A stretch of 64,000 nucleotides of DNA, from positions 62,001 to 126,000 of the forward strand of contig JAQFVV010012424.1 of NCBI GenBank assembly GCA_028023455.1, given 5' to 3'. Origin of the DNA: Epiperipatus broadwayi. Lineage: Eukaryota > Onychophora > Udeonychophora > Euonychophora > Peripatidae. The notes under the pieces were generated by a model, which saw only the letters and a list, made by a program, of their open reading frames with translations, made no database searches and was not told where the DNA came from. The position numbers were made by a program, and so were the translations under genes. Of this stretch, positions 25,152 to 37,476 are shown one piece after another (position 1 is the stretch's first letter; each line of letters begins with the position of its first letter).

Positions 25152-26967
25152 CTACATTCATTTAAAACTGACTTCACTAACAAATAAAAAGAAAATATAG
25201 TGGAAGAAATGAACATGTAACAAATACATAGAATTATTAGCTTATATCGCAATAAATAATTTTAAGATAGATTTACAAAATATGAATATTCAAATAAACT
25301 GATATAATATGTAAGTTGTTTCTCATTATCTTCTTATTTTTTTTTATTTCTAGAAAAGTCATCAGCACTGACTTAAATCTCAGAAGTTTTGTTACCTAAA
25401 AATATTAGAAATCATAATATTATTCAGTAAATTAAATGATTTAAGAAGGAATTAAATTTGAATTCTTATTTTATGAGATTGGTTTTTCACGTTAAACAAA
25501 CAAGATACTTAATATAATTGTTGTTGTTGCAACAATATATATATATTGAAAATATATTTTGAAAGCAAAACCATTTAATTTCAGATATTGTTAACTATGT
25601 AGAGTAATTATAGATATGTGTCTGTCTATATATATATATAAAGGTAAAATCTTTAAATAGCACACTCCAGTGCAAGGATCTTTTCAAAAGTTACTTAAAA
25701 AAGGAACAGACTTGCCAATTGGCAAGAAGGGTTTTTCCATCCGAGCTTATCCTTTAGTTAATAGAATAATTAGATACTCATTTATAGGTCATAGACTGGA
25801 TAATTATTTTATCTCAGCTATCTGGAAAAAAAAAAATCTTATATCTGATTAGAACTTTGAAAAATTTTTTTCAAGTATCAGTCAGCCCAGATCATAAAAT
25901 AAGTTGAAGGTATGGCAGCTGTAGATAAGACATCATTATATCAAAAAGCTCTGACATATTAATATATAATATATTGAGGCCTATTAAAATTTTTCCAGCA
26001 GCAAAGCTTGTAGCTTCAGACATTTAAATTTGTATTATTTTTCCAATAAAAACATTTATTATTTATGGAACACAAGAATATAAATGTGCATGTTTGAAAG
26101 TATCTATAAAAACATACTATATACAATTTACTGTAAAAGGTTTTCTTTTGCTTATTAAAATCTTTAATTTTTTTCCTTTTTTAATGTGCTTTTGAAAAAA
26201 GTTGTTTTCTGTCATATATATTCCAAAAATTTCGTTTGTGTAATTTGTAATTTCTTTTTGTAATACTGTAGAAGTAAATAAATTACTAAACATTTTATGA
26301 AATATAATCATAATGAAAAATTTTGATAAATGGCAAAGGTTTATTAACTGCAAAAAAATTAAAAAGCATACACACATTCTCTCATTGTTCCCGATTATAA
26401 AAATTCAATGCATCCAAATTAACCTTTCATTTGCCATAAGGATTCGGTAAAGTCAATAAGTGGAGATGTCAAACATATAAAATGACTTTTAGCTTGAAAA
26501 TAGAAATGATAAAGAAGCATAGAATATTTTTATCTTATCTCTAAATGAGATCCTACATCATCTTTAATTGAAGCTGCTAAAAAATGAAATTGGAAGAAAG
26601 CCAATATTTTCTCTTAAATATAAATTTGCTGTATAGTTATGTAAAGAGATGTACCATCAAAAAAAAAAAAAAAAGCTCTTATTATTTTGACTGAAAAAAT
26701 ATGTTAACAATTTTGATTTAAATATTTATGAATGGTTGTGACGTTAAAAAGGCTATATATATATATGTTCACATGAATATTATCACAGATGAAAATTATT
26801 CATAATATTATGAAAAAATAAAAACAGAACTCTTCTTTGGAATTCAGTCACTACTGCTGTAAAGAAAATAATAATGATTGAAACACTGGCATGCAATAAT
26901 AATTAGACAATCTTTTCCTAAATAAATGGTCTCATTTGTATTATATATGTAAAGAAAATGTTAAGCC
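25152..26967. other. AT-rich DNA, no gene seen
   Basis: Simple AT repeats and homopolymers. A 60-codon plus-strand frame at 25670-25852 (with TDLPIGKKGFSIRAYPLVN) has a protein-like look but no splice support or known domain. Confidence 0.4.
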
Positions 26968-27800
26968 AATAAACATCACATGATCACTATTTCTTATGCT
27001 TGCTCTTAACTGTTATTAAAACAGGCAAAACTCTCTATACGTATTGCCACTCAGTGCAAGCCAGAGTAATCAATGGATGCCAGAAGGCTTGTGCATAAAA
27101 TCCCCATTTACTGCCTACTCATCCAATATCCCCAGACTAGTTTCTGGCTTGTAGCCTTCATCAATGAGGAGCCTTGGATCTGAGAGCACTGCACCTAGAT
27201 TTTAGGATCTAATGCAAACCTCCAGCAGCCATCTTTTATCTCTACTTAACTAGATGGGGATTTTATGCACAAGCCTTATGGCATCCATTGATTACTCTGG
27301 CTTGCATTGAGTGGAAATACATATAGAGAGTTTTGCCTGTTTAATAACAGTTAAGAGCAAGCATAAGAAATAGTGATCATGTGATGTTTATTGACTAAAA
27401 ACCAATCCTGCCTAATAGGATAGTGGTGGCTATGGTTATTAAAGAACCAAAGACACCAAAATGTATAGGTACTGAACTAAGTTCAGACCTATATGACTAT
27501 ATAAGCTGATGAGCTAGGATTGAAAATATTATAATGTTTTCAATTTAAGTCTCATAGTTTTGTAGTTAAGTAGAGATAAAAGGTGGCAGCTGGAGGTTTG
27601 CATTAGATCCTAAGATCTAGGTGCAGTGCTCTCAGATTCAAGGCTCCTCACTGACGAAGGCCACAAGCCAGAAACTAGTCTGGGGATATTGAATGAGTAG
27701 GCACTAGATGGGGGGTTTTATGCACAAGCCTTCTGGCATCCATTGATTACTCTGGCTTGCACTAAGTGACAATACGTATAGAGAGTTTTGCCTGTTTTAA
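26968..27800. repeat. Compound palindromic cluster of repeat R1
   Basis: The arms 26968-27108 and 27253-27393 are reverse complements (about 141 bp, nearly identical). They include AACATCACATGATCACTATT on the left and its reverse complement on the right. The spacer 27109-27252 is itself inverted relative to 27561-27704. A third copy of the arm, in direct orientation, runs 27705-27800. So two composite units face each other with a unique centre at about 27394-27560. It has no coding frame. Scraps of the same family lie at 1549, 6290, 7441, 8573 and 14262. Confidence 0.8.
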
Positions 27801-30800
27801 GAAAATTTTAGTGTTAATATAAAAAATATATGGCTATCTATAATTTTTGAGAATATTACCCTCTCAATTATTTTTATTACATATCTCATTTCATTGACAT
27901 AGAAAGAAAAGTGACAATTATTTCTATTTTTACTCATTTAAGTAAGCCAGACATTTTGAGGAAGTACCTTTCAGTCTAAGTTAACAAAAACTTAAGGATA
28001 TAATGGAGATGAATGGATATTGCAGTTAACTAGGATTTAATTCTTTAGTATATGTTTCAAATTCTCCAAAGTTGCTACAAGACTGAATATTTCCCAAAAC
28101 TTTGGTAACCTGCATATTTGAATAAACAATGTGTAGTATAAAACAACAAAATGCTTAATGAAGTAGTTTGAATAATCTTTATTTGTAGTATTTAACACCA
28201 GCTATTTAAGGAAGCTTTATTATATATTACATTCATCACTCATAAGCAATCATTTGTAAACAAATATGGTATGGCTATATTCTAATTCCAAAAAAATAAG
28301 AAAAATAAAGATAAAGACAAAAAATTAAAAAGCAAACAAACAAAAAAGGCAAAGATTGCAATTACAATTACATATTTAAAGGGCTGAAAATGTGATTGCA
28401 CAAAAATACGGCTATGCACTGACCTAAGGGTTTAAAGATATTAAGGTAAAAAAAAAAATGAAAAGAGAATGAAAGAAAGAATAATAATTATTAGTTATAA
28501 ATACTAGTACTAATTATTAATGAATTAAGCTAGGATTATAACTAGCATTCAATCATATATTGCCTTACCTAAAAATGAAAAACAATACAAAGAAATACCT
28601 ATATATAATAGTTCCCTGTTCTTATCATTTGGAAAATTATTTCAAATATCAAAAATAATTAAATGGATTGAGTAAAACTCACGGTTCAATAATTATAATA
28701 AATATATCATATGAAGTATTATACTATACTAGGTTTCTAGTTCACATTTTTTACAAGTAAACCTTACATCTCTTAAAATTATTTTTTTCATGAAGTTTAT
28801 TTCAAGCATGCAGTTAGACATTAGGAAAAAAATACACAAATAACTATTAGTAGTTAGACTAAGCTGCTTGTACTTTCTTTAATAATTGTACACTGCTACT
28901 ATGTATTTTTTATGTGAATTATAAAAAAAAATGTATATTAGGAATCATTTATATACTTTTCTAATGTCTATAGTCAAGATGTTAGAATATATTGTAGCCA
29001 TGTGCTAAATTGCTGTATTGGAAACAATAATTGGCAGCATGCTCCTTAGATTTAGAATGACTGAATAGAAAAATAATATTTAACTTTCCCATATGTTTTT
29101 TTAATAATAATAATAGACATTATTTAAATAATTTCTTCATTACATGATAATATGGGAATTTTCAGATATTTTAAACATAATTTTAATATTTAAAATGTAT
29201 TATAATTTATAAAATGTTTGTAAAAGAGAAATCTATAAACACTAATAAATAATTTCTTCTATTCTCACATCAATAAATTTTATCTAACTATCAGTTTATT
29301 TTGCTTTTGAAAGTGTTAAGAGAAAATAATTTTCTCTTTAATAAATTATTTAATAATCTTCAATTTTAACATTTGAGAGATAAAACAGATAAATTTTTTA
29401 TTTATGTTTAGTAATATTTTTAAAAGAAAAGAAAGACAACATGATTTTAACATTTTGTTAAAATTTTACTTTAATTAATCAGTTGTTTTTCTTTATTTAT
29501 TTATCTCTCTCTAAAAAGAGTGTAGGTGTAATTAATTGATTATCTTGTTTTCTTTTGGCAAAGAAATTGTTTTTAATTAAAAAAAAATATCAAAAACTAT
29601 GATTCTAATTTAAGGTTTTGACTTATTTTCCAATGACAATGTTGAAGGAGGGAAATAGATGAACAACTGTTTTGGTCAAAATTTATTTAATTGGTTATTA
29701 TTAAATTTTGTCATGTAGATGACAGGATTATGATTGGTTGAAGGCAGGTTTGTTCCAAAATTAGGGGTGTGGGTTAATCAGTGGACCTAAATGTCTTGTA
29801 AAAAGCAATTAGTTCCTGATCCAGCTGTTGAAGAGGATAGTTCTAATCCAGTTGCTGAAGAGAATAGTAGGAGGAAAAAGTTCTAAGCTAGCTGCTGAAG
29901 ACAATAGAAAGGAAAAGCTCTAATCAAACTACTGAACACTAGAAGTCCTAATGAAGCTGTTGAGGAGAGCAGTCATTACTGACTCAATTGCAAATGAAAA
30001 AAGCAGATGCAGAAATTCAACTGTTTAAAAATGTTTTCTATAATGAAAACCATTTGTAAGTTTAGCTAAAAGCTAAACATCATCTACTTCCATGTAACAT
30101 GCCTTACTAAAAAAATGTAAAGAAAAATGCCTCTGAAGTAATCTGCAACAAAACCTTATCTCCAACCAAGAGCACAAGTGTCCCTATGTGTTAGTCTTAA
30201 CTGGAAAAAAATTAATGGAAAGGAAAATCGATAAATTCTTACTGTGTTGGCCTAATATATCCTATTGCAAAATGAAGAAAAAAAAATAACTATGTACATT
30301 ATCATGGAAGAAGCTTTCAAAAAAACAACTACTTGGAAAAACTGTAAATTACAAATGTAAAGAACTTTTAAAACCATGGTATACAGTATTTATTTTTTCT
30401 TTAATGTGTAAATTAAATTTAAATTTATAAAAGTTTTAAAATTAAATATGTAGCAATTAATTAATAATTTTATTAGGCTTTTTTAATTGAACATTTTTTT
30501 TAGTTCATGTGATTTTTTTTCCTATCAAAATTAGTTTTTTTTAAAGTAACTTAATTTTTATAAAATTTGACATTTTTATATTATTACCTCCGCACCTCCC
30601 AATTATATTCAAAAGGGATAAGCCAATTTAAAATGTTCTTATCTCTGATTAAAAAGTTGTTTTCCAACTTTTGTTATTTAATGAAACAATAGAAGCAAAT
30701 GTTAACTAATTTAAGGAATAAAAATCAACTGGTTAATATGAAACTATACTTTTTGATAAAAATGTATAAATTTGAATTATATTATTGTCATTTTTTAATT

Positions 30801-31020
30801 ATTAATTAGTTAGTTTATTAAATAATTGTTTATAAAAATATTTTAGTGTTAATGTCTTTATTTCTCCAGCTACCTGTTTTATAAATTGGCAGTGTGACTT
30901 GATTTCAATACAGCTTAGTGTTTTAGGCATTTTAAAATTGTCCAGTAAAATTATTTAATTATAGTAGAATAAATTTATTAATTATTTAAAATTATTTATA
31001 AGCTATTATATTTATTTATC
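27801..31020. other. AT-rich DNA with a moderate-GC block, no gene seen
   Basis: The segment 29740-30200 is less AT-rich and contains a short degenerate repeat of the motif GCTGAAGA or GTTGAAGAG. It is followed by AT-rich DNA and then R2, like 18591-20810. There is no domain-bearing frame. Confidence 0.4.
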
Positions 31021-31630
31021 TCTTGCTCACAATAACAGTTCATAGAGTTCTTACTTCCTGAGATAGTTCAGAGCATAATGGTTAGTTATATAAATATAAG
31101 GGTTTATGTTGGTGTCTGGACATCCAGATAACCCTGAATGATGCAAAGATATCAACTTTAAAGTCCATGAACTACATTCTGCATCCTGTTTTGTTTACGA
31201 CAAAATTATTTTATAGATGGCCAGCACATTAATAGTACTATGTGATTGGAGCATTGATGATGATCAGCATGTTTCTGTATCCCAGCATAATGTTTTTATT
31301 ATGAGTGATAGATTAATCAATTAGATATTTGCATCCAAATAATGGTATTATATTTCTGCTATATGTTTGACAATGGCTCAAATCCAGTCACAAGATTGGC
31401 TGATAACATTATGATTATTGATAAATTAATAATTATTCTTCTGTAATGCTGGAGATGCACCCTTATGATTTTGTTCATGCCAATCATATTCACTGGATTC
31501 TATATTAATTCTATATTCCTTTTATATTTATTTGGAGATGATGATAATACGTTGTCCCATCTCTCCATGTACCATTACAATATAGAGATAAAAGCAATTT
31601 CTAATAATAAGTCTGAGTATATGAATAGAT
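31021..31630 (+). repeat. Dispersed repeat R2, copy 2
   Basis: Aligns in order with 20031-20810: TCTTGCTCACAA, GATCAGCATGTTTCTGTATC, CCCAGCAT, a GCATCCAAATAATG block, AATCCAGTCACAAGATTGGC, a GGAGATGATGATAATACGTT block and AAGTCTGAGTAT. It ends just before the left LTR of the retroelement that begins at 31691. Confidence 0.65.
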
Positions 31631-31690
31631 TGAGATAATGGGGTAAATGAAGGAAAGTCTCATGCAAGTTTATAATATATATATATATAT

Positions 31691-34600
31691 TGTAACATAA
31701 TTAAAGGAGTTCAAATAACTATTACCATATCCAGGCTAACAAAATGAGATCTGGTCTATTAAAGAATCAAAAAATTCAAGTATTGTAAAAATCTCAAATA
31801 TTCCATTGTAACAAATTTAAAGGGTGGTTCCAATATAACTATTACCATATCTGAGTTGTCTACAATATATAAGATCATAATATTTAAAATAACGTTGGAT
31901 TTCTCAAGATAAAACAATTTAATATTTTAACACCACCTATTATTAATTATAAGCAAATTATTAATAACAAGTATTATAACTCAGGTATATGAAATCACGT
32001 GAGGTGAGTACACTAGTAATTCAATAAAATATAACTCAGGTATACAGACAGTAGATCTTATCCACTTTCATTTCTTGGTTTGATGTTAAGTGCATGTTTA
32101 AACAAATACTAAGTGAATATGGTCTAGCAGGGCACCACTAGATTATCTGAATCTAGACACAGTTATATCTAATAACCTTTCACATGTATCGAGTTTGAAT
32201 CCCTTCTTGGTACTTTATTTCTAATAAAAATGGGAGATTTTGCTTTTTGAGCCATATCACTATACGCACTAATATTTAAATAAAAGTAAAACTCTATAAA
32301 ACAAAGTGGAGTTCATTAGACATAAATCATTTCTCACATCTTAACATAACAAATGTGTTTCAATATTTTTATAAGTTTACTAGCTCAGATTATATATAAC
32401 TAATTTAGGATGGCAATTCACTCATCCTTGCATGAAATAGATGACGGGATGTGGTTATAATGATACTAAGAAATCACTAAATATTATAAAATCAATATTT
32501 ATTTATGGCCTTTAAACAGTTAAACAGCTCATTAATTAAAACATTGATGACGATGATGATGATGATAATAACGATAATGACAAGGGTTTCAACTACAGCT
32601 CTAGGACTAAGCCTAAACATAAAACTAATTTTTATAAAGAAATTCATAATTATTGCTTAATTTTAGCATATTTACTTATATCTTAAATAACTAATATTCC
32701 ACCACTGATGATGATGAATAATCACACTTAACAAAGACTACACTTAATGAAATATATACGCCTCGTTTAATAAAACAAACTAATATTTATTACTGCATTT
32801 CTAACATATACATAAAAATTTCTAGATAAACATGAAAATTGACATGAATAATAATAATGATAATAATTGATTATATAACAATCCTCAGATTAATTTCAAG
32901 TTCTTCCCCCTTTCCCTTCAAATGTATTTTGTATTAAGTTGGATGTCACATTGACCATGATTTTCACTCCGTGAGAAAAGTATTTCAAGAAAAAAAAATA
33001 TTATCTGCTCATTAGCACACATACTTTATAAATCTAACATGTAAGTAGAATGTTAAAAAAAAAATGTTAATAGAATTGAAAGAGCAAGTTTTAGAAACAA
33101 GTTTTAAATTATTTTCTCCCCCTCTCTTCTACCTCTGAAATGCTATACTTAACTTGAAACAAAATAATCTAATATTCTAATACTACTCATTATTTCACAT
33201 TCACTCGCAATTATACACATATAAAAATATTATTATGTATGTGCGTGTTTTATCCCATAATAACAAAATATTATTTAAAACCAAAATAATAATAATATAT
33301 TAGTTAAAACTAAAATCATAATACCATAAAAAAAAATTGTTTTACACATTAATATTTTTCATAACTGTAAAATTAATAAACAAATAATTTTGATACATTC
33401 AAGATCATTTATGAAGCTCAAAGTTATTATTAGTAAGACATTCTTGTTTTTAATCGATCTGAATAGTCTTTAAAAGTTCTTTAAATAAAATATACCACTT
33501 TATTGCTAAAATGTTTATTAAGACTCTGATATCATAAAGAAAATAGATATAAAAGGTCATATTACCGATCTTTTGTTTGTGGCGAATTTCCAAGGGTTCA
33601 AACTTGTCTTGTATAATGTCTATATTTCTGCAGCTACCATTTCCGTTTTACATGGGAACAATCTCTTTCTTGAGGTGTATAACTATTTGATGATGATGAC
33701 TCTATTGAGGTTATTTACTTTAGTGGACAATTTGGAAATCATTATATTAATTTTTCTTCTCTTCCTGTCAAGCATGATTCTTTTAGTGGATGAAATACAG
33801 CGGTTGTTTTCACATTTATAAATTTTCTTGAGTTTAAAATCAGTTGTTGGAACAATTAATTGGACTTGATGATTAATATTTATCAGTAGATTAATTCATC
33901 TTCTTTGAATGCAGGTGAATGCTTTCTTCCTTCTATTAAAAACATCTTATTTCTCTGGTCAGTTGAAAGGTGTAGAATATTATTTTAGACACAACATCTT
34001 TTCTTTCCTATATGATGTGCAGCTTCCCCCAGATGGTCCGGAAAAGATGGGACATACATATAATTTTTCTAGCCAGCCATTTCTTATATTTTCAACATTC
34101 AATTTAATAGTCTAATAATCTGAATCATAATCACAATAATAAATAATAATTCCAGACAGCTTTTTATATCCAATTTTTAGCTAACTTAACCAATCAGAGA
34201 TAGCGTCACTTGCTATTTTTGGACAAATTCGTTTTAATTAGATCTCTAATTTATTTTCAACTAAATTATTTTTCAACTGAAAAGTTTAATCCTTTTTCCA
34301 GACACTTTTGTTTTTAAAAAAAAATAGACTTAATCCTTATTTCCTTTCTTTTTTTTACATCTAGGTAACATTTCAAATTTTTGAGCTTCCTTCTTTAGAT
34401 CTTAAGATAAGACAATTTCAAAATTAGAGCTCCCACCCAGATTAAGCTCCCAAAGTGACAAACAATTATTTACAAAAAACAAAATTGCTACAAAGATAGA
34501 TATCTGATTAAACAGATTTCCTCTTTTAACATAAAATTGTACAAAAAAAAATAATTTGACAGATTTAATCCTTCCTTTTCTTTCAATATTTAATAAATGT

Positions 34601-35159
34601 AAATTTCTGTATGTAATGTACACACATCCTTCATTATTTCAAATCATTCATAAACTAACATTAAATAATATAATTGCTAGCTTAGTAATTATAACCCTAT
34701 TATTTAATTAAATCTGTAACTTTTAAATCCCAATTACAATTATAGAAAAGCAAAATAGAAGCATAGAATAAGATATTAGAATTGATCAAGCATAGGTTAG
34801 TTTTCAAGAAAGTTAAAATGTTGAATAGTTGAAATATAAAACAATTAAATAGCTTACACATACACTGCCTATACGTATGCATTATAACTTTGCTTTTTAA
34901 AGAAAAAGAAAATTTTAAATATTAAATGTGTGTACTGCTCTTTTTGAGATTTATTAACACACAAACAAGTAAAGCATATAATTGCTGTCCCACTCTCTTT
35001 CTGTCTAAAGCTTTTAAAATTTTGATCTGGTAGGGTTTGAACTTGGATGCCCTACAACTTCCTTTATGGTTATATAAAAATGTGATGATGATTTTGGTTT
35101 ACCTTTTCTCACATGCACATTACTATCAATTTAGCTAGTGACTAAATTGTAATGGCACA
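31691..35159 (-). repeat. 3' LTR (left copy), about 3.47 kb
   Basis: Nearly identical to 38801-42121 from about 31946 onward, with a few percent mismatch and small indels. Its plus-strand left edge begins TGTAACATAATTAAAGG and its right edge ends ATGGCACA. About 140 bp at 31807-31945, starting with a second TGTAACAAATTTAAAGG, is absent from the other LTR, so the left edge contains a partial internal duplication. The LTR includes a GAT/GAC-rich microsatellite near 32549. The 82- and 68-codon plus-strand frames inside are antisense to the element and shared only because the LTRs are copies. Confidence 0.8.
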
Positions 35160-35160
35160 A

Positions 35161-35174
35161 CTTTTCCCCCCTTC
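35161..35174 (-). other. Polypurine tract
   Basis: The minus strand reads GAAGGGGGGAAAAG, then one T, then the LTR start TGTGCC. Position and composition are those of the plus-strand primer (polypurine tract) used in reverse transcription, which fixes the element's orientation. Confidence 0.8.
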
Positions 35175-35336
35175 GGATAAAATCATCAGCACTTTTGTTT
35201 TAACTATATTTAAAAAAGAAAATCCTAATTAATAAAATACACTAATAATAATAAACACACTAATAATTAAAATAATAAAAAAAAATTTCTAACTACTGGT
35301 AAATATCATACTTTTCATTAGAAAACTAAATGTAAT

Positions 35337-36494
35337 TTATTTGGAGATCTTTTCCTTTGTACAAAGCATATTGTAGTCTGCATAAAATTGCACATGTACA
35401 TCCAGTCCATTTTTAATATTTCCATTTTTCATCTTGACTGAATATTTATAAAACATATCTGGAGGAATTATTTTATATAACCTCCTATTACAAACTCCAT
35501 TTAGAAATATGGACTCTTGGTACCTTATGTAATATGCCTTGAAGTTTTTCAGAGAGATTGACTCTCTATACCATACATACTTTATCTTTAAACTTTCTAG
35601 AAAGATGGACTCCTTGTACCATATATAAGGCACTTTGAAGTTTTCCAGAGAGATTGACTTTCTATACCAGATATCATTCATCTTTAAGTTTTCTAGAGAG
35701 AATGACTCTCGGTACCACGTATAATTTATTTTTAAATTTTCTAGAAAGGTTGATTCATTGTACCAAATATAAGGCACGCTTAAATTTTCCAGAGCATTTA
35801 AATTTTTTAGAGAGATTGATTCTCTGTCTGATACACACTGGACATTTACATTTTTCAGAGAGATTGGCTCTCTGTACCAGATATAACTTATTTTTGACTT
35901 TTCCAGAGCAGTTGAATTTTTCGGAGAGATAGATTCTCTTAATTTTATCACCTCATCTGGTGCATGGAGTTTTTCCTCCAACTCTCTTTTCCTTCTTTTC
36001 ACTTCATGATCTATCCCAATTGGCTGTCTGGCCATCTCCTCATGTACTTTCTTTACTGGGAGATTTGGTATTATGGCTACTATCGGCCTTTCTACTTCTT
36101 TTTCACCTTGTGGATTTTTAACTAAAGTAGGCATCCTTTTCTCTGACTGACTCTGTTCTGAGCTATCCCTACAGTCATCTGGACTGATGCTAACCTCATT
36201 TTGCCTTGAATTTGGGTTTGACTGACTCTGCAACCCTATATCAACTTGATCTCTTAATTCCCCTATTTTCTGATAGAGATCGTCCATCTTGGGGTTTATG
36301 TATTCCACAACATAGGCCTTCTGGTTCTCCTCAACCTTTTCCAACATAACACCCAATTCATGTTGATTCATTCTGGGTCCCTCTTCTAAAGAACTTGACT
36401 TGTCCCTTTTCACTATCTCCTCCCTAAAGCTATCCATTTGTTTCCCCAATTCTTTCCTAAGATTTTGGTCCATCTGTACACACTCATTGGCCAT
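35337..36494 (-). CDS. 385-codon gag-region ORF with 16-residue repeats
   Basis: The longest intact frame in the window. Residues 1 to about 100 are charged and heptad-like (coiled coil likely, for example MDSFREEIVKRDK). About 100-190 is a polar linker rich in S, Q, P and K. From about 185 to 335 there are nine degenerate 16-residue units built on YRESISLENLKxxYIW. The last 50 residues are unique (GVCNRRLYKIIPPDMF). No zinc knuckle or enzymatic motif is seen. An in-frame TGA separates it from the upstream gag-like frame (36510-36908), so it was probably once the C-terminal half of one longer protein. The start ATG at 36494 is simply the first available. Function unknown; a structural, RNA-binding or particle-forming role is inference from position. 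Confidence 0.6.
   Translation of the reverse strand: MANECVQMDQNLRKELGKQMDSFREEIVKRDKSSSLEEGPRMNQHELGVMLEKVEENQKAYVVEYINPKMDDLYQKIGELRDQVDIGLQSQSNPNSRQNEVSISPDDCRDSSEQSQSEKRMPTLVKNPQGEKEVERPIVAIIPNLPVKKVHEEMARQPIGIDHEVKRRKRELEEKLHAPDEVIKLRESISPKNSTALEKSKISYIWYREPISLKNVNVQCVSDRESISLKNLNALENLSVPYIWYNESTFLENLKINYTWYRESFSLENLKMNDIWYRKSISLENFKVPYIWYKESIFLESLKIKYVWYRESISLKNFKAYYIRYQESIFLNGVCNRRLYKIIPPDMFYKYSVKMKNGNIKNGLDVHVQFYADYNMLCTKEKISK
35500..35940 (-). repeat. 48-bp in-frame coding minisatellite, about 9 units
   Basis: The plus strand shows recurring blocks such as AGAGAGATTGACTCTCT and CCAGATATAA or CCATATATAA at 48-bp spacing. All length changes between units preserve the reading frame. 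Units vary by substitutions, and some lose the Y-x-W end or gain a short spacer. The strict multiple of three, with the frame kept open, suggests either selection on the protein or recent expansion by unequal exchange or template switching. Confidence 0.8.
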
Positions 36495-36509
36495 GCTTCC
36501 CTTAACTTC

Positions 36510-37476
36510 TCATATTTCCTTTTCTAAGCCACTAAACCTATTTTTCATAGTGATGGTTTGATCTACACAGCTCAAGGTGGCTTCCTTATATGAGTCCACT
36601 TTGGCTACCACCTCCTCTAATCTGATACTAATTCCTGCAGAAGTTATTTCGGCATTCTTTTCTATGCATTCTGATATGGATTGGGAGACCAACCCATGGA
36701 CCTCATTCCTAACTAACTGAATCTCTTTCTTATTTTCTTCAATAGACTGCTCCACTTGAGCCTTTAATGACTGCAGTCCTTGACAGCCCTCTTGTTTGGT
36801 GACTTCCATAGATCTACACACTCCTTCTATCCTCTCCTCTAAGGATGCAAATCTATTTTTACACTCTATGTTGGATTTTTCAATTCTAGTTTCCAAAGCC
36901 ATGATCATTTGGTTGTTATTGTCAATAGAGTTCTCTAGATTTACCCTTAAACCTTCTATACTTTTCTACACAGATTGACCTATCTTTTGTTCTAGACTTT
37001 CCATACTTTTTATTTTTCTCTATCTTTTGTTCTAGATTTTCCATCCTTTGCTTACTATCTTCTCTTAGACTCTCTATGCTTATTATACTGTGCTTACTAT
37101 CTTCTCTTAGACTCTCTATACTTATTATACTGTGCTTACTATCTTCTCTTAGATCTTTTACACTTTGTTCTAGACCTTCTCTTAGACTTGCTATACTTTG
37201 GAACATCTCCATCATCATTAATTTCATGTCTGAGAGTTATTTATTTTCTATCTGAATCTGGCCAACTTCCGGCTCCTCATCTACTTCCACACTTGAGGCC
37301 ATATTATTGCTACTAACATTAAAGGCATCTTCCTCTACTTCCTCTCTTTCCTCTTGTGTTTGTTTTAAGAAAACCTCCCCATCCTCTTCTTCAGTAGGAA
37401 AACGATCACTGATTCCTGGTATTGGGGCACCTTCCTCTTCCATAACCTCTTCCATACTATAATTTAGTTCACTCAT
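36510..37476 (-). pseudogene. Broken gag-like coiled-coil region
   Basis: Three frames on the minus strand look like parts of one gene. 37476-37237 (acidic, with EEEDGEVFLKQTQEER) ends in TAA but continues in the same frame into 37227. That part has three tandem copies of SLREDSKHSIISIE-like sequence and then loses frame near 37000. The other frame, interrupted by a TAG, continues to 36908-36510 (heptad-rich, with SLEERIEGVCRSME), which ends in TGA in frame with the 385-codon ORF. The composition is that of long coiled coils. Such N-terminal proteins are seen in some Gypsy-type gag regions, but no capsid motif is recognised, so gag is inferred from position after the primer site. Confidence 0.6.

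Noticed and set aside
33573-34115. Plus-strand 82- and 68-codon frames repeated at 40559-41101
   Set aside because: They are conserved only because they lie in the paired LTRs. They are antisense to the element, T-rich and hydrophobic, and have no recognisable domain.
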